The notes under the pieces are model-generated. The model did not search any database and was not told the origin of the DNA. It saw only the letters and a list, made by a program, of their open reading frames with translations. The position numbers and the translations under genes were made by a program. This document shows positions 29,301-39,917 of a DNA stretch of 64,000 nt, piece after piece (the first letter of the stretch is position 1; every line of letters begins with the position of its first letter). The DNA comes from Chionis minor (Eukaryota; Chordata; Aves; Charadriiformes; Chionididae), in assembly GCA_013398295.1 (NCBI GenBank), contig VZSF01007680.1, positions 1 to 64,000 of the forward strand. The letters run 5' to 3'.

Positions 29301-31037
29301 TGCAGGCGCAGAGTATCAACAGCCAGCAATCCGGGTGATACAAAAGCTTCAGCCTGCAGCATCAATTAAAACAGACAGAAGTTTCAGTCCTTCATCTCAG
29401 GTACATACATGTCCAATAAGATCAAAAGAGGTCTGCTAATCCTTTTAGCTTATGATGGAAGAAATGCATACCAATCTAGGCGCTTGTTCGCTAGTTTAAG
29501 GAACATGACGTTATTATTTTGACCCAGCGCCTCCAGAGTGGACTTAGATACCACGGTTTCAGAGGCCACATTTTCTATGAGGGTTGTAGAGATCCCTACA
29601 ATGATCTTATACTCAGACTGATTTATTGATTTACTTTATTATCATGCTCTTCACAAAAGTTAGCAGAAATGACAAATGCTAGGCACAGCGGTAAATCACA
29701 AACACTTTCCAAGCATCAGATCTGCCTGCATGGGTGCATCTGCCATAGGCCCCATTCATGAAGTCCTGAGAAGCACCATGACTATGTTTTCCTCAAGGTA
29801 CAGGCCAGAGCATGATGGTTATACATACATGGAAGTGGGAGGGACTAAAACCATTCTTATCTCCAGTTCCTTGCTAACACTGGAAATACGAGCACAGCTG
29901 TGACATACGTGCGTTTCCCAAAACATGTTTTCCACCCCAAGTTCTGTTCGGGCAAAACTTGCTGATTTTCAAATTTGTTTGGGATTTCTGGAGTTTAACA
30001 GCTTGGGCAGAAATGTGGCATATTATTTCCAAACAGGCTACTGCATGTCCAGGAATCCCAAATCAGTCATGTAGCATACAATTAGTAAATCCAGCATGCT
30101 TGGCTGTATCAGATTCCTCGTGTGTATGCTGGAACACCTATGGGCACAGGAAGTCCAACGCATTCAGAAGGCATCAGTTCACAAACATAAAGATTATCAG
30201 GGCAGCAAATGTTCAGCAGAAGTTTTCAGAAGTGTAAACCCACCGTGCATATACCTGCACAAAATATATACATGTATCTCTGTCTGAACAGAAATATAGC
30301 CACCTTCTGCAATCAGTAGGTGCTCTGCACACTTCATACAAATTCCAAGTTTAAGAGTGAAGAACTGAGTGCTGAGACTGGAATCCAAATGATTATAACG
30401 TTTGGAATGATGTAATTCCAGAGTTATGTTCTGAAACAAAACTGCAAATTCAAGGATGTTGAAATCCATACTCTTAGATCGGGTCTTAACAATATTCAGT
30501 CCTTCAAAATCAGCTGTTCATATGTGTATCTTGATGCCATATGAGCAGGTCTGAAGAGGGGACAAGATATTCAAGCTTCCACAATTAATCGTCAGAATTG
30601 CATTCAATTACATTAAATCAAATGCAGTACCATGTAAAAATATTGCAGTACACTGCTTAACTTTCAAACATGGTTTTCCAGTAACCATCTGAATGTGCTA
30701 ATTTTGAGCAGAACAAGATCCTGGAAAAGACCGATTTAATTGTTACCATCTTGTTTCTTCTCCCTTCCAGTGTCCTGAATTTCTAGACCTTGAAAAATCA
30801 AAACTTAAATCCAAAGAATCCCTCTCAAGTGGAGTGCATCTTAACACAGCCTCAGAAGACAACCTGGCTTCTTTTTTAGAGCAAGAACGTGACCAGTCTG
30901 TAGAGCGTCCCCCACAGCATTGTAAAACTTATCTCCAGCCAATTAGGCACCCTTCCTTGCCAGAATCTTCACTGAGCACTGTAGGAATCTTGAGTCTTCA
31001 TAGGCATGTTTCTGATCCTGGTCTTCCTGGGAAATAA
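2424..31037 (+). CDS. KCNH7: KCNH7 (ERG3 potassium channel), C-terminal part, six exons
   Basis: This is the 3' end of the ether-a-go-go-related channel ERG3, a pore-forming subunit of the plasma membrane that carries slowly deactivating K+ current in neurons. Exons are 2424-2629, 5314-5413, 20535-20798, 25708-25876, 29208-29400 and 30771-31037. All introns are GT-AG and the exon phases join without a break. In order, the product contains the end of the cyclic-nucleotide-binding homology domain, a basic RRRKLS stretch, a serine-rich disordered linker, a coiled coil and a conserved tail ending VSDPGLPGK. The linker and tail identify the KCNH7 paralogue rather than KCNH2 or KCNH6. The PAS, voltage-sensor, pore and C-linker exons lie upstream of the window. 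No stops or frameshifts are seen, so the gene looks functional. Paralogue identity rests on remembered family sequence, not on an alignment. Confidence 0.95.
2630..5313 (+). other. KCNH7 intron, no other feature seen
   Basis: GT-AG intron between the CNBHD exon and the short RRRKLS exon. Open frames at 3964-4608 on both strands overlap each other, show no family resemblance and lack splice context. Confidence 0.8.
5314..5413 (+). CDS. KCNH7: KCNH7 short exon with basic RRRKLS motif
   Basis: This 100-base exon has no ATG and is found only by splice phase. It begins after TTCATTAATCAAG, reads [20 protein letters not shown] then [13 protein letters not shown], and ends AAAG/GTAATT with one base of the next codon. 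It joins the preceding exon in phase 0 and the next in phase 1. RRRKLSF is conserved across ERG channels and fits a PKA-type basophilic kinase site (RRxS). The acceptor has a weak polypyrimidine tract, which could make inclusion of the exon regulated; that last point is inference. Confidence 0.9.
7435..7455. repeat. Poly-G run (21 G)
   Basis: An uninterrupted run of 21 G in AT-rich intron sequence. Homopolymers of this kind are length-unstable and error-prone in sequencing, so the exact count is unreliable. Confidence 0.95.
8484..9249 (+). mobile_element. Solo LTR of an avian endogenous retrovirus
   Basis: The segment begins TGTCCTGGTTTG and ends CCAAACCATGACA, giving TG...CA ends in an imperfect inverted repeat. 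Inside are a TATAAAA box (8837-8843) after a GC-rich promoter-like stretch, and ATTAAA (9122-9127) as a candidate poly(A) signal before the 3' part. That order, U3 with TATA then R-U5 with a poly(A) signal, is an LTR in + orientation. There is no gag, pol or env on either side, so it is a solo LTR left by recombination. Flanking bases end in TTG on both sides but no perfect target duplication is seen. The exact family is not assigned. Confidence 0.72.
9688..10106 (+). mobile_element. CR1 LINE, 5'-truncated (copy A)
   Basis: It carries the CR1 3' region in + orientation: the block starting GGGCCACAAAGATGATTA, then [13 protein letters not shown] and [20 protein letters not shown] in one frame (the end of ORF2), then a 3' UTR ending in GATTCTGTGATT. 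It is severely 5'-truncated, as usual for CR1, and has lost a few bases near 10040 relative to copy B at 15.5 kb. It is inactive. Confidence 0.9.
11331..11373. repeat. Poly-A run with one ambiguous base
   Basis: Forty-three positions of A interrupted only by an N at 11363. CR1 elements do not end in poly-A, so this is best taken as a simple repeat, with an uncertain base call. Confidence 0.95.
11700..13272 (+). mobile_element. CR1 LINE with reverse-transcriptase fragment, interrupted by a gap
   Basis: This is the longest CR1 copy here. Before the gap it encodes part of ORF2 in one frame: the linker to the reverse transcriptase ([20 protein letters not shown]), [13 protein letters not shown], then finger-domain motifs [19 protein letters not shown] and [14 protein letters not shown]. 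After the gap it resumes with [20 protein letters not shown] and the ORF2 C-terminus, then a 3' UTR ending in ATTCTATGATTCT. The endonuclease half is absent (5' truncation), and the catalytic palm would fall in the gap, so whether this fragment was intact there cannot be judged. Start is approximate. Confidence 0.9.
12195..12802. other. Assembly gap of 608 N
   Basis: A run of unknown bases inside a CR1 element; such repeats commonly break assemblies. Open frames that run through it are computational artefacts. Confidence 0.99.
15269..15905 (+). mobile_element. Composite CR1: partial copy joined to a second copy with flank (copy B)
   Basis: The first piece (about 15269-15350) is a CR1 internal fragment stopping at GGGCACAAA. 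It is joined directly to about 120 bases that are not CR1 but nearly match the 5' flank of copy A (9576-9687), followed by a CR1 3' part (about 15460-15905) also very close to copy A. Copy B keeps the full 3' UTR with TAGGTGAACCTGCT, which copy A lacks. The composite shape implies a DNA-level duplication or recombination rather than simple retroposition. Confidence 0.85.
20535..20798 (+). CDS. KCNH7: KCNH7 exon: serine-rich cytoplasmic linker
   Basis: The exon lies between TTTAACAG and GCAAAG/GTAATA, is 264 bases (88 codons) and keeps phase 1 at both ends. It starts [20 protein letters not shown], continues through [20 protein letters not shown], and ends with NNSCK and a split codon. The SSSF(V/I)SSI(E/D)DEQKPLF block is the most conserved piece of this linker in KCNH7. 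The second half ([20 protein letters not shown]) is acidic and appears variable. No domain is expected; the region is cytoplasmic and probably disordered. Confidence 0.93.
20799..25707 (+). other. KCNH7 intron, simple runs only
   Basis: GT-AG intron. It contains short A or T runs near 21236, 23525, 24730 and 25361. No transposon tail or coding exon is recognised. Confidence 0.75.
25708..25876 (+). CDS. KCNH7: KCNH7 exon: start of C-terminal coiled coil
   Basis: The exon lies between TTTTCATCAG and CAACAG/GTAAAC, enters in phase 1 and leaves in phase 2. It encodes [16 protein letters not shown] at its start and [20 protein letters not shown] then QLNR at its end. The hydrophobic heptad spacing in [19 protein letters not shown] is the ERG C-terminal tetramerising coiled coil, which continues in the next exon at 29208. 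Confidence 0.93.
25877..29207 (+). other. KCNH7 intron with half of a dispersed short repeat pair
   Basis: GT-AG intron. A stretch at about 26101-26160 resembles one at about 28973-29032 in the same intron (see findings). Otherwise it is AT-rich with unremarkable short open frames. Confidence 0.75.
29208..29400 (+). CDS. KCNH7: KCNH7 exon: coiled coil end and PPAYS segment
   Basis: The exon lies between TTCCCTAG and TCTCAG/GTACAT, enters in phase 2 and leaves in phase 0. It completes the coiled coil ([19 protein letters not shown]) and continues with [19 protein letters not shown] and [12 protein letters not shown]. These are hallmark KCNH7 C-terminal blocks, and no lesion is visible. Confidence 0.94.
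29401..30770 (+). other. Last KCNH7 intron, nothing else seen
   Basis: GT-AG phase 0 intron of 1,370 bases between the coiled-coil exon and the terminal exon. I see no repeat or gene in it. Confidence 0.8.
30771..31037 (+). CDS. KCNH7: KCNH7 terminal coding exon with stop codon
   Basis: The exon follows a strong pyrimidine-rich acceptor (TTCTCCCTTCCAG). It starts [20 protein letters not shown], contains [15 protein letters not shown] and [20 protein letters not shown], and ends [13 protein letters not shown] followed by TAA at 31035-31037. The length (88 residues) and final motif match the family end, so this is the natural C-terminus and not a truncation. Confidence 0.96.
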   Translation, partial: CPEFLDLEKSKLKSKESLSSGVHLNTASEDNLASFLEQERDQSVERPPQHCKTYLQPIRHPSLPESSLSTVGILSLHRHVSDPGLPGK

Positions 31038-32319
31038 TACTTTTATACTATTACTTCACATAAAAATATAAGTGCTTTTAATGGCTGTTTTTCCTTTTTT
31101 TTTTTTTTTTTGTATTTAAATCCTCTATACTTGACTCAGGGGCTACAAGGAATATACCATTATATGCAAAAGTACTGTATATTTTCCTAAATCTGAAGCT
31201 TGTAAGGTAAAGTTGAGCAGTTCTGATGTAAATATATATGTACACACACACACACTAACTGTATGTTCCAAATGTAAAACTGCCAGCATTCTCAAGGCAC
31301 CTTATATTTTTATTTTTTTTTAAATAACATGCATGTTCTGAAATTACAGTTTACATTGCATGGAGATTACCATTTACTGCTGTCATGGAAATAGTATTTT
31401 ATTGTGGTTATGTCTTCAGAGCAAATAGGAGACCAATAACAGTAATTCACATAGAAAAAAATCGTACCCGGCCAAGCTAAAATTTAAGCAAAATCTTCTT
31501 CTAGCTCACTTTTGAAAACTGATTTATCTTTCTTGTAGTGAGCTTTTTGTAATAGATCAAAATGATTCTGAGTCTAGAGAAAGAATAGGGTAACTGAGTC
31601 TTCTGGGTTTGAAACAACAGGGACAGAGAAATCAGCCTCCTTCCAAACCAACTGAAGCAGGGCAGTATTTTAACAGACAGGAAAACTCTGCCACATGCTG
31701 GAAAGTATCACCATAGGTCACAACCACGTAACTGCATTAATTGAATAATTTCTTTCCACTATGTTTGATTTTTATAAAAAAATTGCATCATAGAAGTTAG
31801 CTGTCATGAGCAGGCAGGTACTCTTCATCTGTCACACACACATAATCAAATGCAATAAATCTAATTTCTATATAATACAGAAGACTGTGTTCCTTTTGTC
31901 CAATACAAATTATTAACAATCTGTTCAATTAAAAAATACTTTACACATTTTTGGTTTATAATTATTAGCGTGGTTGTTTGCAGTTATCTGTTTTTGCTGA
32001 CTGGCCCCTCTACAATGATCCTAGATAGGGTATATGTGTATGTGGACACGCTCCTACACCATGCACGCATTCCTGTATGTGTGCATGTGTGTATTTTATA
32101 CATGTACATATGTGTGTATGTATGTGTGTATATATTTATATTCACACATACACATAAGTGTGTGTATATACCTACACTTACCTGTAGGAGTATAGATATA
32201 AAGAGAGAGATATATATATATGTATATATGTAAAATCAGCTTCAGGAACAATTGTAAACTTTCTTATTACAAAACGAGTAAGCTTAGCTTGTGTCCAAAG
32301 CTGACTACATTAGAATAAA
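31038..32319 (+). other. KCNH7: Probable KCNH7 3' UTR with candidate poly(A) signals
   Basis: The sequence after the stop codon is AT-rich and non-coding. AATAAA hexamers at 31854-31859 and 32314-32319 are candidate polyadenylation signals. A short CA run (31243-31254) and a TG/TATG-rich tract (about 32014-32232) lie within it. The true 3' end cannot be set without RNA data. Confidence 0.55.
32014..32232. repeat. TG/TATG-rich microsatellite-like tract
   Basis: Imperfect runs of TGTG, TATG and ACATA with a terminal TATATATATG stretch. Both strands carry alternating purine and pyrimidine. It sits in or just after the KCNH7 3' UTR. Confidence 0.85.
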
Positions 32320-35300
32320 ATGATTTAAGGTCCGTAGGCTTTAAATACAGTATGTACTGTATGTGCATAATGCTTTGTGAATACTTAGATTTAATTTTAT
32401 TAAAATATTATTCTGCTTCAAATGTTGTGTTTATTTTAGAAGGAATTGACCTTTTTATTACTGTTTTTAAATATTTTAAAATGTTCACGTTATTTTCTAA
32501 TCTTAAAGCTTTAATGTGAATTGCTCTAGGAAGAGAACTGGTTTCAGAAAAGCATGTAACCCGGTTAGTGGGGGAGCAGTTAAATTTTAACTAAAACCAA
32601 ATTAAACCCTCTGTTCCAAACCAGCACTAAAGAGTAATGCAATAGTAGTCGACCCTCACATTAATAGGTATATGTTTTGTATGTTGGGGTCACAATGACA
32701 CATAACACTTTTAAGTCATACACGGCCAGCAGAGAAACTCAAGGTGGCTGAATCTCGTCTCATTTAAAATCAGCATGAGTGTTGAGCTACTGAGCAAGGC
32801 CCTGCTTTAGCTTTGCCTATAAAGATACAAAAATGAATTAACTGAATACCTTTGTAAGGGAAAAGACAAACCAATCCTTCCCGTACAAGATCAAATTTTC
32901 TTCTGCCTCACGCTACTGATGATTGTTGATAGGTCCAAATGCTACAACGGGCTGACTGCTCGCTCTTCTACCACACCGACGGGAGGTCTGCACTGCTTAG
33001 TGCCTTCGGGATGAGATCCTAGGTGACAGCATCACTGGGCCAGTCAGAATCCCTGCCTGCACATACTCCACTGAAACAGTTGAATAACAAAGTGAAATAG
33101 CTTCTGCTTTTATTTTTATGAAATAGCAAGCGTTAACAACTTCTGCTCTATCTCAATCTAGTAGCTAATATTAATGTCTGTTACAAAGAACAAGCTAGCA
33201 CATTTTCTAAAAAAGAAGTATCTGTGGTTATGCTACATTTTAAACAGTCTGGTATAAATTAAAAATAAAATTAATGAAAAAAGTATAATGCATGAATATT
33301 GCTTTACAAAATGCCTTTTATCACTTGGTGTTTCACATTAATGCAAGGAGACTAAGCAAAACAGGTGGGCTGGGGAAGGAGTGTTGGGGAAGAGAAAAAG
33401 CAACAACTATTTCATTTAGTCCAAGTGAAGGAAAAGCTACAACCCTTGCTCCTTTTCTTGGTTCAAAAAGGCTTTGTTCCTTCCCTTCTCTTTGTATTTA
33501 TCAAGACGACAAATCTCAAACAGGCAACTGAGGGAGACTTTGCAAAGTTATGGAGATTCTGAGCTCCCTAGACATCTGCCAATGAATGAAGAAATGTAAC
33601 ACGAAAGATGACAACTTGGTTGGCAATACTCTAGCTGCCGCTTCCCCGACAAAGAAAGATCTGCCTTCTCAGGTACCTTCTTTTCAGTGATGCACAGTAC
33701 AGTGAAGCATGTGAAGACCCACTGCTTAAAGCTTTTTTCTTCTAGAGACAGGTACAAACAATTGGTTTTGGAAATGTGTGAATTTTCTGAGCAGCATTCT
33801 TTCTCCTGTTTTTGGTCTTGGTTTTTGGGGGGCAGGGCTTCCTTTATGGCCAGGCTGTTTCTGACTTGCAAGAAATGGGTCTGCGTTATCCAAATCAAGC
33901 TGGGAATAACGTAAGAGTTGCGTACCCACACACCATGATACACAGCTGTAACATATCCATAGAGGCTTTCAGGACTTTAGGAGATGTTTTGGTCTTGCTT
34001 GAGCTTAGGAACACTCATCTTGGCTATTTACTAAAACCTGTGGCTAAAAATATGTATCAATTATAAGCTGTAGATACAGAGAATTATCCTGGGAATTCAA
34101 GAACAGCTAACATAGCTGAAGTATCAAAGCAATTGGGACAATCACGCCAACTGGGAGAGGTGAGATGGTACAAATCAGCAGAACTCTTTGTGAAGTTCTT
34201 TAGCTTCCACCAGCTATAGGTCTAGTTCAATGTCTGAAGTAATCGACAGATTGTGATGGTTTTCAATACTCAAGCTGTGGAGCAACCTGCACCATTTGCA
34301 TCTGCATGTTCATTGACACAAATTTAACAGCAATATACATGTCATGTGTCTTGACCTACCTAACTCCATTGATCCCAGGAAGCACGTGATCAATTGCATG
34401 CCTTCCTCTCCTTGTATGTTCCCACTCTGTTCACTCAGTGAACACGTTTTCTGGCCTCCCATCTCACAGCTGCTGCCTGTGGATGAACCCGTCTCCCCTT
34501 TTCCTGCTGCAGGTCGTGTCCCAGCAAGCTCCTCTCTCTGGTGAGGACAGGTCCGTCCCCCATCAGAGCTTCTGTGTAACTCACCAACGTTACAAGTAAC
34601 ACGCAAAAAGCTGAAAAGCCCCGCTTTGCATGGCCCCTGGCCGCCTGCTTAGGTGAAGCGACTTGAGTTTTGCTCATGGATGAGTTGTGTGTCCTCCCGT
34701 TTGAGGGCTGCTGAGCTAGCCTGGACGCTATCAGAACAGCGGGAGACTGCAATAGCAGCGTAGCAGAAAGCGCGACTCCTCGAATGAGAGCTGCACGTAA
34801 TCGCGCACCTGCAGATTAGAAGCCCTGATGTTTCTATATTCTTCTGTTAAATATTCCTGCGCTGTGCACAGATGTCTACGCTAGCATTCAGGTTTGGACT
34901 CTTCATATGTTGGCTTAAATAAAAATAATTAATTCCAATGGAGACAGTAGTTATATGTTATCCCAATTTTTCATCGGATTGGGAATTAGGTCTACTGGGC
35001 AACTCCTCTCCATTCATCTACAGGCTCTCTCTGTATTTACACACAGATTTCTTTTTCCCCCATACGACTGAGCTCAGTCTTAAACAGAGGAATTTTTTGT
35101 CGTTTTGACAATGAGAGAAATGATGGAAACAAACAGATAGTATTTTTGAAAAAGCATTATTAATTATGCTGACATTGTACGTGATTTTAGCATCTCCTGA
35201 CTGTTATATGTGAAGTTCTGGGGCATTTTGTTAATTAAGAGATTGGGCACAATGAATTTCTAGGTAGTAAAGACTTAACTGATCAAAACCGAAAAAATTG

Positions 35301-38300
35301 AAAGCTGCTTCCAACAAATCTCACTGCATCTAGCTAACGGCAAAGCTATTGTAAGACAGTCTTCTTTGGAAAAACTGTTAAATAAACCACATCTATGGAC
35401 ACTTCAAGCACGACTCACGCTTTCTCCTTAACTTAAGGTTAAAAAAAAAAAAGCCTGCATAGTTAAACTGGCATCAGGTGTTCATGCAGGAAGCAGAAAA
35501 ACCTGTTCTGCTCAATGCAACCATTTTTTTAGTTTTTTCACTCAGACAGGCTTTTAAAACAGGGTAATTCTATTCCTTTAGCATTCTTCCAACCTGCTTG
35601 AAACCAAGCCATTTAAAAAGTTTTGGTAAACTGTAGGATATCCCCAGGAGCTCAAGGATAAGCCTCATAGCCAGAAGTAAACAGTAGGTAGAAAAAATTA
35701 GTATCTTTTAACATCCTAATGCTTCACAGAAAGTTAGTGAAGACGCAAGACAAACCTAATAGAAAATAACTGCAATTCAAACATTAGCATTTACTAATTA
35801 GCATTCAAAACCTCTAGTTGTCAGGTTTTTCCAAGAATGCGAAAACGGTGGCCAAGCAGAGGAGATAAATGAACCCACACAGCGAGTTTTACGTTGAAGG
35901 AGACGGTTGGCAGCAACCAACCACCCCTCTTCAGATCTGATTCTCAGAGTTAATCTCCTTCACCAAGACTGACTTTTTTGAGGCTCAGCACCCCTAGAAC
36001 TGAGCTTCCCTGAGAAGGGAGCAACGCTTGCCACTGAGCCCTCATACCACCCAGGCTACACGTTCAGTGCACGACATCTGCTGCAGAACAATGAACGTTG
36101 CTCGTAGGAAATTGCTGCGAAATTAATCTTGCACTGTCCTCGGTCAAGTCCAAATTAGAGATGGCTGCCATCTGCTTCTTGAGGAACAGAGCTTCCAGAT
36201 TCCGTGTGAGCACACAGTGGTGTGCTTAAGGGCATTACAGCCACCCACAAAGCCGGAAACGCTCACCTGGTGCCTCTGCTCATCAACAGGAGCAACTTCA
36301 GAGAGAATCAAAATGTGTCTGATAAGCAAGGTCTGTTGGGGTTTTTTGCTTGGGGTTTTTTTATTAATTTTTTTTTTTTTTTTTTTTAAACTGTAAGTTG
36401 TCACACTTCATTCAAACCCTTGCTGCTGCTCCAAACTGAATGCACCGAATCAAGCTTCCAGAGTCAGGTGGGGTTTTTTCCTCCCCCCTCCTTCTTTGCA
36501 CACAAATGAAAATGCAGCCTCAATGCTCCATATTAGTTTACTCTTACCTCCTTATCACTCACTAATGCTAAAACACACGGGGGGTGCACGTGTTTGATCT
36601 GTAGTATCTAGCAGCCCTGCACAAATAGCAAGGGGCCTAGTCTCACTTTCAAATTTAACATTGAATTTTTACTGAAAATACTAGTAAATTGTAATATTGA
36701 TTCAGACAGGAGACAGACTTGGTATGCAGCCATTGGAGTATTTTCAACAGCTGTCCAGACACAATTAATTTTTAAGTAGCTTCTTACTTACTTGGAATGA
36801 AGAGAGCATGCCGATCACTTGGAACCTAAGATTTCCTTCAGTTTTACTAGGAATGATATGTCCGTAAATCATACAGCAGTCCTGGTGTCACACACACACT
36901 ACAGCTACTCTATACATCTTTTTTTTTTCCTAGACTTGAAAAAGAGTCTATTAGAAGTTAAACAGCAAATAGCTTAATGGGAGAAAATTAAACAAGATCT
37001 ACATATGAAAATCAAGGCAACACCAAGTTTTATCAATGATACTAAAAGAACATGTCCCAGAGGTTGGGATTGCATGAAGGCATCACATCTCTACGGCAAG
37101 TTTACTCTTTCTCAGTGTACCTCTATGTACGAGTAGTAGATAGAAGTGCATTATTAATGAAAAAAAAAAATTTTTCTTCATCTAGCTACATGGGGTTTTT
37201 TTAATGCCCACTTGGGAAGTTCTTTGATTATTAATGAATGCAGAACATGGCTATTCTCTTTGGAATGGAAATTAGATGGACCAAATTAAAGCCTCCCACA
37301 GGAGGCATTTGCCCCTTTTATGCATTATTTATATTTTCTATACTGAAAGTTTATGATTAAGTTGGAAATACAAAGAAAGTTTTGAAATCTTATTCTAGAT
37401 AAACACTGCACTACTATGAGCTGTAGCAAACCCTGTTTGTAATAACAGATTTTTGTACAAGGCACTTAATGTAAGTTATTATTTTGCTTTCAGAAAAGAT
37501 CTCCTGGAAAACTGTTTACTCAACAAATAAAAGCTCTTGTACAGTGCACATACATTCAGTATTTTATATCACCATGAAAACTGATTTGCAAGCAATCTAA
37601 ACCTGCACAGATAAATGTAAAGCACTTATTCCAGTCATAAACAACACGATGTGAACATTTCCTTTGTGACTGACTTGAATTTAGTTACTCTAATGCAAAC
37701 ACCACTAACAGAGATCCAAAAAGGTTGAATATATCTCGGTATCAAAAAAGCTGAGCAAACCCAAATTTAATTACATTTAGTATACTCACACCACCGTGAG
37801 AATAAACATAAAAGCACCGGAGTACACAGGACATCCCCTACTGGCTTGAAGCACACAGAACAGACACACAAAACTAGACCTTTTCAGAAAATCCGATGCA
37901 GGCAGCAATCTCTGTGTACTCTATTGACCTCCATTCCTCAAATAGAACTGGAAGTTATACCCATGTCTACTCCCCCTAACGGCAACAACTGAGGAATTAA
38001 ATAAAAAATCTAAGATAACTTCTAGTTAGAAAATCTGGATAATAAAGCTGATAATTACTAGCCATTTCAGCCCAAATTTTCACAAAATATTTTGATCAAA
38101 AGTGCTGTCTAAATATCCATCTTCAAGACAGACGCTCCTCTTACTTGAATTGTTTTATTTTAGATAATCTAGAGTGAATCATGGAATGGGTTTACCGTGC
38201 AAGACCTATTCAGCAAGTGATTTTACCAATCCAGATAAAAAGCCATTAACAGCTTTTGAGATACGCTGAGCTCTTAAAAAGAAAAAAAAAAAAAATTAAA

Positions 38301-39083
38301 AAACCAAAACAAATAAAACAGAACAAAAAAACCCAAACAAACAGAACACCACACCCACACATCTCCTTGGGTAAAAGCCTTAGATGGGATTAAAAACAAT
38401 ACAGTCAGTTGAAGGCCATTCCAGCTGTATTCAAATAGTATTATCTGAGCTTGCCTCTCAAAAACACCCCTGTATTGCAGCAAGCTGGAGCAATAAGAAA
38501 GTTTTATCTGGAGCATTTTTTGTTTTTAATGGAATCCACTGATCTAGTTTCTCCAGACAAGCAGAATTTTTTCAGTGTGCGCCATTTGAGAGAGTATGCC
38601 ACTACTAATGAAAAAACCGTATACAGCATTTAGGGTATCTGATGTTTTATTTCAAAAAATAAATAAAATAAAAATAAAACACTTTAAAGTTAAATAAAAT
38701 ACAATTACAAATAATTTTATTTAGAATTACAATTAGATGTTAAAAATTAAAATTACAAAAAATTACAAAAAAATTACAAAAAAATTACAAAAACATTACA
38801 AAAACATTACAAAAACATTACAAATAAAATTGTATTTTGAGTTAGCAAGCTACCCATTTATAAGACACGGCGTATTATGACCATAAGCTCTTCCTTTTCA
38901 TTAAGCTCTTGAGTTTAACACAGAAGCTTACTTGTCTGGAATTATACATGTACAGATAAAAAAAACCCCATGCTTCTAAATATAGTAAAATGCAAAAAAT
39001 ATTTATTGCTGTGTGAATGTGCACTTAAAAATTGAAGTATTCATTCGAAGCGCATGTCTTATCAGGCAGGAAGATTAAAAACT
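32320..39083. other. Intergenic stretch, no gene recognised
   Basis: Between the KCNH7 3' UTR and the GCA remnants I see only AT-rich sequence with short, unrelated open frames. The remaining 3' exons of GCA would be expected here on the - strand, but I could not identify them convincingly. A T/A run at about 36371-36388 and the 11-bp repeat are the only clear patterns. Confidence 0.6.
38752..38827. repeat. 11-bp tandem repeat (ATTACAAAAAC-like)
   Basis: ATTACA units start at 38752, 38762, 38773, 38784, 38795, 38806 and 38817, so the spacing settles at exactly 11 bases. The unit drifts from ATTACAAAAAA to ATTACAAAAAC. It lies in a longer AT-rich stretch (38640-38750) of AAATAAA-like sequence. 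Confidence 0.9.
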
Positions 39084-39125
39084 GCAACAGCTTCCACTTG
39101 CAGCAGTTCTTCTAAACATGAACTT
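39084..39125 (-). pseudogene. GCA: Possible grancalcin exon 6 remnant (EF-hand loop)
   Basis: On the - strand this reads KFMFRRTAASGSCC, which fits without gaps to the family block NFMTVDxDGSGTVE at F, M, S and G, with all the calcium-binding aspartates lost. The position and order relative to exons 2 to 4 are right. The match is short, so this is tentative. Confidence 0.35.
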
Positions 39126-39860
39126 TGGCAGGTTGGTGATCCTCTTTTCCTCCAGCAGTTGAGCATTCAGAACACCACACTGAGCTGCAAGTACTAGAAG
39201 AGGAACTAACAGGCAAGTCAGTGTCTGGAGATTTTGGAAGTGTGACAAATACAACAACACTAACTATCAGCCAGATTCAAAAGGAATGGCCTACTTCCGT
39301 CCTGACAGATGGAGGGACCCACAAGTTTAAATATTAGACATAACTTCTCTACTAGCTGAAAAACATTCACAAAATTGTATGAAGAGATAGCCAAGACTGT
39401 TTCTGCTTTTGGATTTTTAAGCAACAAAACTGATTCCTCGATCTCATTTCATAGTATTACTTACAGAATGTCCAAAAGTTATTTAGTCAGCTGAGCAGTT
39501 CACATCTTGCTACCTATATTCTCCGGGTAACTTCCACAACCTATTGTGGCCATCCAGCCATCACTTCCCGTAGCAATAAAGTAGTTATACCACTAAAAAG
39601 CAGGACTAGTCACAGTAGTAATCTCTGCAGAACAATAGTTGATATTTACTGCTCTTCTAAAGAATTACACTTTCAATATTAAGATGCAAATTAAATGTTA
39701 ATACTAAGATAAATGATTTTTACAGAAATTTTCATCATTTCATTAGTTGCATGCATTCAGTTAAACACACCATCAGAAAAGATGGCTATACCTTTATCTT
39801 AATTGTCCTTTCAAGAAACTGTGAAAGTTTAATGGAAGCTCTGATTCCTAATGCTTATAC

Positions 39861-39917
39861 TGCCGATGATCAGCTCAACACGAATGAAGCCATTCTGCAA
39901 ATTTACAAAGTGCAAGG
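39861..39917 (-). pseudogene. GCA: Grancalcin exon 4 remnant with two stop codons
   Basis: The 57 bases align codon for codon (19 codons) with the family block PFSLETCRIMIAMLDRDHT and read PCTL, stop (TAA), ICRMASFVLS, stop (TGA), SSA. The donor GTATAAG remains, but the acceptor AG is absent (GTGTA before CCT). The ungapped length match with two nonsense codons is the clearest sign that the gene is dead. Confidence 0.75.

Noticed and set aside
34310..34752. Overlapping frames on both strands near 34.3-34.8 kb
   Set aside because: No recognisable domain, no splice context and frames overlap on opposite strands. Local GC is only slightly raised.
36144..36404. - strand frame of 86 residues with a GTGAGC donor-like site inside (after GAGGCACCAG)
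   Set aside because: It starts in a poly-A-like run and shows no family resemblance. I could not connect it by phase to any GCA exon.
38200..38280. - strand segment considered as grancalcin exon 7
   Set aside because: Only scattered matches (GTAAAA, TGCTGA) and large internal gaps are needed, so it is not better than chance by eye.
39505..39575. - strand segment considered as grancalcin exon 5
   Set aside because: GGGAAG and TGTGG matches are too sparse and need several indels.
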